Source: Synergistaceae bacterium (lineage in GTDB: Bacteria > Synergistota > Synergistia > Synergistales > Aminobacteriaceae). From it: a DNA stretch of 7,000 nucleotides. A model generated the notes under the pieces. That model was not told the origin of the DNA, made no database searches, and saw only the letters and a program-made list of their open reading frames with translations. The DNA lies in NCBI GenBank assembly GCA_009776565.1, contig WRNQ01000056.1, forward strand, positions 1 through 7,000, read 5' to 3'. The translations under genes were made by a program, and so were the position numbers. Numbering within the stretch: the first letter of the stretch is position 1; every line of letters starts with the position of its first letter. Shown piece after piece: positions 5,952 to 7,000 of this stretch.

Positions 5952-5983
5952 CTCTCATCAGGGGAGTCGCCCTAGTGTGAGAG
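5952..5983. repeat. Two-step hairpin in the convergent spacer
   Basis: CTCTCA (5952-5957) pairs with TGAGAG (5978-5983), and inside it AGGG (5960-5963) pairs with CCCT (5970-5973). An alternative fold pairs AGGGCG (5925-5930) with CGCCCT (5968-5973), so the two structures exclude each other. The plus-strand tail is A-rich (GAAAAGG), not T-rich. Confidence 0.4.
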
Positions 5984-6052
5984 AAAAGGAACAAAGGGAA
6001 GACGTCAACCATACGAATAAATTTCAACTAGTGAAGGTCGGTCACCAACAAA

Positions 6053-6071
6053 TGCGTCCCGAAAAGACGCA
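6053..6071 (-). terminator. Candidate hldD terminator
   Basis: TGCGTC (6053-6058) and GACGCA (6066-6071) form a perfect 6-bp stem with a 7-nt loop. On the minus strand the stem is followed by TTTGTTGG, a short U-rich tail, and lies about 43 nt past the hldD stop. It is the best intrinsic-terminator-like structure for that gene, but stem and tail are both modest. Confidence 0.45.
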
Positions 6072-6073
6072 AC

Positions 6074-6114
6074 ATTTATAACCTCCTGTGTCAACCGGAG
6101 GAGAATTTATAAAT
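6074..6114. repeat. Bulged inverted repeat overlapping the hldD stop
   Basis: ATTTATAA (6074-6081) pairs with TTATAAAT (6107-6114), and the adjoining CCTCC (6082-6086) pairs with GGAGG (6097-6101). A 5-nt bulge (6102-6106) and a 10-nt loop complete a 13-bp structure. It reaches the last base of the hldD stop codon and could stabilise the 3' end of the mRNA together with the following hairpin. Confidence 0.5.
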
Positions 6115-7000
6115 CATGTCGAAGACTTGATTTTCAGTATTTCCATATACTTTTTTATTCCATCTTCCAATGAAACAAATTCATTATTGTACCCTACAGA
6201 CCTTAGGGCGCTTAATTCCGCCTGAGTGTAATTCTGATACTTCCCCACAAGCTTATCGGGAAACGGAACATATTCTATCTCCCCCGCGCCATAACAATCA
6301 ATTAAGGCCCGGGCTAATTCATTGAATGAACGGGCTTTACCCGTCCCAACATTGTAAATGCCTTTTTTAAAAGGATTATCAATAAAGAACATAACGATAG
6401 ATATAACGTCGTCTATATAAACAAAATCTCTTCTTTGTTCGCCGTCTTTAATATTTTCGCAGCCCTTGAACAGCCTTATTTTTCGTGTAGTTTCAATTTG
6501 TTCATACGCTTGAAGCGCCATAGAACTCATTTTTCCTTTGTGATGCTCATTTGGACCATAAACGTTGAAATAGCGTAAACCAACAAAAGTTGAAGAAATT
6601 TTATGCAAGCGATTTCTTACCCATTGGTCAAAAAGGTATTTTGAATATGCGTATATATTTATTGGCGCTTCGCACTCAAAAGACTCTGTAAAACCTTTGT
6701 CGCCTAAACCGTAAACTGACGCTGAAGAAGCATATATGAAAGGGATATCGTGAGCAATTGAATACTCCGCAAGGATGCGGCTGTATGTGTAGTTATTGTC
6801 CATCATATATTTTCCGTTTGTCTCCGTCGTGTCCGAACATGCTCCCTGGTGGATAACGGCGGTAATATTTTCTATTTTGCCTTGAGTTATATAATTTATA
6901 AAGTCAGTTTTATCAATATAATCACTGAAATGCAACCCAACAATATTCTTGAATTTTTCGTTCCTCGTCAGATTATCAACGACAATAATATCAGTTACGC
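6114..7000 (-). CDS. hldD: ADP-L-glycero-D-manno-heptose 6-epimerase, 5' end beyond window
   Basis: This NADP-dependent epimerase converts ADP-D-glycero-beta-D-manno-heptose to the L-glycero form, the last step in making the heptose donor for LPS inner core. It is cytoplasmic. The visible part is 294 codons and stays open to the window edge: upstream of a TTG codon at 6935 the frame continues as VTDIIVVDNLTRNEKF, matching E. coli HldD from about residue 24 (ITDILVVDNL). So TTG is not the start, and about 23 residues with the GGAGFIG nucleotide-binding loop are missing. Family marks include GACSDTTETNGKYMMDNNY, YASSASVYG (catalytic Ser region), YAYSK (Tyr/Lys equivalent to Y140/K144), RYFNVYGPNEHHKGKM (Lys equivalent to K178), RRDFVYIDDV, NVGTGKARSFNELA and EYVPFPDKL. 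The C-terminus is intact. It implies a heptose-containing LPS. Other heptose or LPS genes may lie further right. Confidence 0.96.
   Translation of the reverse strand, partial: VTDIIVVDNLTRNEKFKNIVGLHFSDYIDKTDFINYITQGKIENITAVIHQGACSDTTETNGKYMMDNNYTYSRILAEYSIAHDIPFIYASSASVYGLGDKGFTESFECEAPINIYAYSKYLFDQWVRNRLHKISSTFVGLRYFNVYGPNEHHKGKMSSMALQAYEQIETTRKIRLFKGCENIKDGEQRRDFVYIDDVISIVMFFIDNPFKKGIYNVGTGKARSFNELARALIDCYGAGEIEYVPFPDKLVGKYQNYTQAELSALRSVGYNNEFVSLEDGIKKYMEILKIKSST

Larger units (their letters stand above)
5628..6113. other. Convergent intergenic region, 486 nt, no gene supported
   Basis: This stretch separates the 891-aa gene and hldD, which converge on it. It contains the heptamer array, the TGTAGGGG repeats and several hairpins, each listed separately. 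From about 5985 to 6050 I see nothing beyond plain mixed sequence. No reading frame here has both a ribosome binding site and a protein-like sequence. Confidence 0.7.

Noticed and set aside
6933..6935. TTG at 6935 as the start of hldD
   Set aside because: The frame continues upstream to the window edge with sequence matching the N-terminal part of HldD, so the gene is cut by the window and not truncated in nature.

Overview
The window looks like chromosomal DNA from a Gram-negative (diderm) bacterium of moderate GC content. The main evidence is the LPS-core gene hldD at the right edge and a large protein with an ordinary Sec signal peptide. Strong Shine-Dalgarno sequences (AAGGAG, GGAGG) precede most starts. 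I cannot name the phylum from sequence alone. The spread of palindromes, a heptamer tandem array and toxin-antitoxin genes suggests a repeat-rich genome, perhaps host-associated, but this is inference.

Layout, left to right. Positions 1-91 hold two hairpins downstream of pepA. Positions 92-1576 (minus) encode a complete M17 leucyl aminopeptidase with all metal-binding and catalytic residues. Just upstream, 1604-1776 (minus) is a decayed AbrB/SpoVT-type antitoxin gene with a good RBS but a stop at codon 18 and a later frameshift. The likely pepA promoter, with a consensus TTGACA, lies inside this relic. Positions 1881-2021 are a cluster of strong palindromes that share a repeated decamer. Positions 2023-2683 (minus) hold a two-gene toxin-antitoxin module: a RelB/DinJ-type antitoxin followed, with a 14-nt overlap, by a PIN-domain (VapC-like) toxin. 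A promoter with a consensus -35 precedes it.

Positions 2952-5627 (plus) encode an 891-residue exported protein of no family I recognise. It is divergent from the toxin-antitoxin module across a 268-nt spacer. The convergent gap 5628-6113 has no gene that I can support. It holds a GAGCTTA tandem array, three copies of a TGTAGGGG motif and several hairpins. Positions 6114-7000 (minus) are hldD, ADP-L-glycero-D-manno-heptose 6-epimerase. It runs off the right edge and lacks about 23 N-terminal residues.

The genes do not form one pathway. pepA is general peptide turnover, hldD is envelope biogenesis, and the toxin-antitoxin module and its relic are accessory. The least explained parts are the exported 891-aa protein and the repeat-rich spacers. 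I found no convincing new multi-gene system. The relic antitoxin, the mixed-family toxin-antitoxin pair and the palindrome cluster between them are the best leads.
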